64,000 bases of DNA from Rodentibacter ratti (GTDB lineage: Bacteria; Pseudomonadota; Gammaproteobacteria; Enterobacterales; Pasteurellaceae): assembly GCF_002000485.1 (NCBI RefSeq), contig NZ_MLAJ01000004.1, positions 1 through 64,000 on the forward strand, given 5' to 3'. The notes below the pieces were generated by a model. It was not told the DNA's origin, ran no database searches, and saw only the letters and a program-made list of their open reading frames with translations. A program made the position numbers and the translations under genes. Positions 62,158 to 64,000 of the stretch are shown here, in pieces (the stretch's first letter is position 1; each line of letters opens with the position of its first letter).

Positions 62158-62533
62158 CCTGTGTATAACTCATAAAAAATCTGTCAAAAACCTGTATTTT
62201 TTAACTGAATAAGATCTTAATTTTTTTCTGCTGTGGATAAATATGTAAATTATCCACAATGAATAACGGCTATTTTTATCATTGATAAACATTTTTCAAT
62301 AAGATCTAACTTATTAATTTATAAAAAGAAAAAAGCATTATTCACATAACAAAAGGATCCTAATAGTAACAATAATAAGATCTTTATCTATAAAAAAAGA
62401 TCTAATATTTATTACCACACCACTTTTCGATCTTTTTTCTCCATCTCATTTAGGATCGAATTCTCACTTTCAAGCAAAATCGAATTTCTGTAGAATAGCC
62501 CACATTTTTAGATCCTAATAATTAGAGAAAACG
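62158..62533. other. oriC: Predicted chromosomal replication origin (oriC)
   Basis: An AT-rich gap between mioC and mnmG, the classic gamma-proteobacterial origin site. DnaA-box-like 9-mers: TGTGTATAA (62160), TGTGGATAA (62232), TTATCCACA (62250, perfect) and TTATTCACA (62338). GATC sites are dense (for example AAGATCTTAA, AAGATCTAAC, GGATCC, AAGATCTTTAT, AAAGATCTAA, CGATCTTTTTT, GGATCGAA, AGATCCTA), and several resemble the E. coli 13-mer GATCTNTTNTTTT of the unwinding element. Confidence 0.88.
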
Positions 62534-64000
62534 ATGTTTTATACTGAAACTTACGATGTGATCGTCATTGGTGGTGGTCATGCTGGAACGGAAGCGGCAT
62601 TAGCGCCTGCCCGTATGGGGTTAAAAACCCTTTTATTAACGCATAATGTAGATACTTTAGGGCAAATGTCTTGTAATCCTGCTATTGGGGGGATCGGAAA
62701 AGGTCATTTGGTAAGAGAAGTCGATGCCATGGGTGGTTTAATGGCTCACGCAGCGGATAAGGCTGGAATTCAATTTCGTACTTTAAATAGTAGTAAAGGC
62801 CCTGCTGTACGTGCCACACGTGCACAAGCTGATCGTGTGTTATATCGCCAAGCTGTACGTGTTGCCCTTGAAAATCAGCCCAACCTTGATATTTTCCAAC
62901 AAGAAGCTACGGATATTTTAATTGAACAGGATAGAGTAACCGGTGTCACCACTAAGATGGGCTTAACATTCTGTGCAAAATCGGTAATTCTAACAGCCGG
63001 TACTTTTTTGGCTGGCAAGATCCATATTGGACTGGAAAATTATGAAGGAGGACGTGCAGGCGATCCTGCTTCAACCACATTAGCGGAACGTTTACGCGAT
63101 CTGAATTTACGTGTGGATCGCCTAAAAACAGGTACACCACCACGCATTGATGCTCGTACTATCAATTTTGATGTCCTCACCAAACAGCATGGCGACTCCG
63201 TATTACCGGTATTTTCATTTATGGGATCGCTGTCGGATCATCCACAGCAAATTCCTTGTTATATTACCCATACTAATGAACAAACTCACGAAGTGATCCG
63301 CAACAATTTGGATCGTAGCCCGATGTACACCGGTGTGATCGAAGGGATCGGACCTCGTTATTGTCCTTCTATTGAAGATAAAGTGATGCGCTTTGCGGAT
63401 CGTAATTCCCATCAAATTTATTTAGAGCCGGAAGGATTAACCAGTAATGAAATCTATCCAAATGGGATTTCAACCAGTCTTCCCTTTGATGTGCAAATGA
63501 AGATCGTTAATTCAATGAAAGGCTTGGAAAATGCTCGAATTATCAAACCGGGTTATGCCATTGAATATGATTATTTTGATCCGCGTGATCTCAAACCAAC
63601 CTTAGAAACCAAAGCCATTTCAGGATTATTCTTTGCCGGTCAAATTAATGGTACGACCGGATATGAAGAAGCTGCCGCACAGGGGTTACTTGCAGGGATT
63701 AATGCAGGACTTTATGTACAAGAGAAAGAGGCATGGTATCCACGTCGTGATCAAGCCTATACCGGTGTATTAGTTGATGATCTTTGCACACTCGGCACAA
63801 AAGAACCTTACCGAGTGTTTACTTCCCGTGCAGAATATCGCTTATTGTTACGCGAAGATAATGCGGATATTCGCTTAACCCCAATTGCCCATGAATTTGG
63901 TTTAATTGATGAAGCTCGTTGGGCTCGTTTTAATCAGAAAATGGAAAATATTGAACGTGAACGTCAGCGTTTACGCAGTATTTGGTTACATCCCCGTTCG
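62534..64000 (+). CDS. mnmG: tRNA uridine-5-carboxymethylaminomethyl modification enzyme (partial)
   Basis: The first 489 codons of MnmG (GidA), cut by the window end. It starts [24 protein letters not shown], the FAD dinucleotide motif, and includes the [25 protein letters not shown] and [16 protein letters not shown] signatures. With MnmE it modifies the wobble uridine of several tRNAs. Position immediately right of oriC is conserved. Confidence 0.97.
   Translation, partial: MFYTETYDVIVIGGGHAGTEAALAPARMGLKTLLLTHNVDTLGQMSCNPAIGGIGKGHLVREVDAMGGLMAHAADKAGIQFRTLNSSKGPAVRATRAQADRVLYRQAVRVALENQPNLDIFQQEATDILIEQDRVTGVTTKMGLTFCAKSVILTAGTFLAGKIHIGLENYEGGRAGDPASTTLAERLRDLNLRVDRLKTGTPPRIDARTINFDVLTKQHGDSVLPVFSFMGSLSDHPQQIPCYITHTNEQTHEVIRNNLDRSPMYTGVIEGIGPRYCPSIEDKVMRFADRNSHQIYLEPEGLTSNEIYPNGISTSLPFDVQMKIVNSMKGLENARIIKPGYAIEYDYFDPRDLKPTLETKAISGLFFAGQINGTTGYEEAAAQGLLAGINAGLYVQEKEAWYPRRDQAYTGVLVDDLCTLGTKEPYRVFTSRAEYRLLLREDNADIRLTPIAHEFGLIDEARWARFNQKMENIERERQRLRSIWLHPRS

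Overview
The window is chromosomal DNA from a member of the Pasteurellaceae that uses the Haemophilus influenzae-type DNA uptake dialect. I located 42 copies of the 9-mer AAGTGCGGT or its complement by eye, many as inverted pairs acting as terminators. Gene blocks such as secB-ansB-dcuB, gpsA-cysE, pepE-dcuC-cpdB, speF-potE, rbsDACBKR and tnaCAB also fit Haemophilus or Aggregatibacter. I cannot name the species from sequence alone.

Layout. 1-3.7 kb (minus): shikimate dehydrogenase-like gene, cysE, gpsA, secB and a cysteine-less rhodanese. 3.9-7.2 kb (plus): periplasmic asparaginase ansB, C4-dicarboxylate antiporter dcuB and an exported protein. 7.3-14 kb (minus): ilvG-M-D-A operon with two foreign genes (DUF2971-like and GNAT) wedged into its junctions. 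14-17 kb: yebE-like gene, and a sodium symporter with a 31-aa MetS-like subunit. 17-22.6 kb (minus): cpdB, abgA-like amidohydrolase, dcuC and pepE. 22.6-28.4 kb (plus): an elaborate speF leader (ornithine-sensing SpeFL peptide, two more upstream ORFs and two large hairpins), speF, potE and a carbamoylase-type hydrolase. 28.5-35.3 kb: orphan amino-acid binding protein and the ribose operon with its operator. 35.3-38.4 kb: tnaC-tnaA-tnaB. 38.4-44.3 kb (minus): iron/heme-type TonB receptor with a CydDC-like ABC exporter pair. Then gyrB.

46.9-60.2 kb (minus) is the histidine operon hisL-G-D-C-B-H-A-F-IE, the most unusual part of the window. It has a complete leader-peptide attenuator, yet accessory genes sit at five of its junctions. 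Two of these are HUH (IS200/RAYT-like) transposases. Each is bracketed by inverted copies of a precise double-hairpin unit (17-nt hairpin, 12-nt linker, CC...GG palindrome). The hairpin sequences differ between the two elements while the architecture and linker core are kept. The operon is also rich in the other Pasteurellaceae uptake dialect (ACAAGCGGT type), which suggests origin from the Actinobacillus pleuropneumoniae-type subclade. hisD is frameshifted.

60.2-64 kb: glpX, a PurR-type palindrome, zapB, mioC, the predicted chromosomal origin oriC, and the start of mnmG, which runs off the window.

Functional theme: amino-acid catabolism and biosynthesis (Asn, Ile/Val/Leu, Cys, Trp, ornithine, His), with three leader-peptide switches (SpeFL, TnaC, HisL), CRP-type sites at catabolic promoters, and biosynthetic operons used as landing sites for accessory genes. 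No tRNA, rRNA, CRISPR array or prophage was seen.
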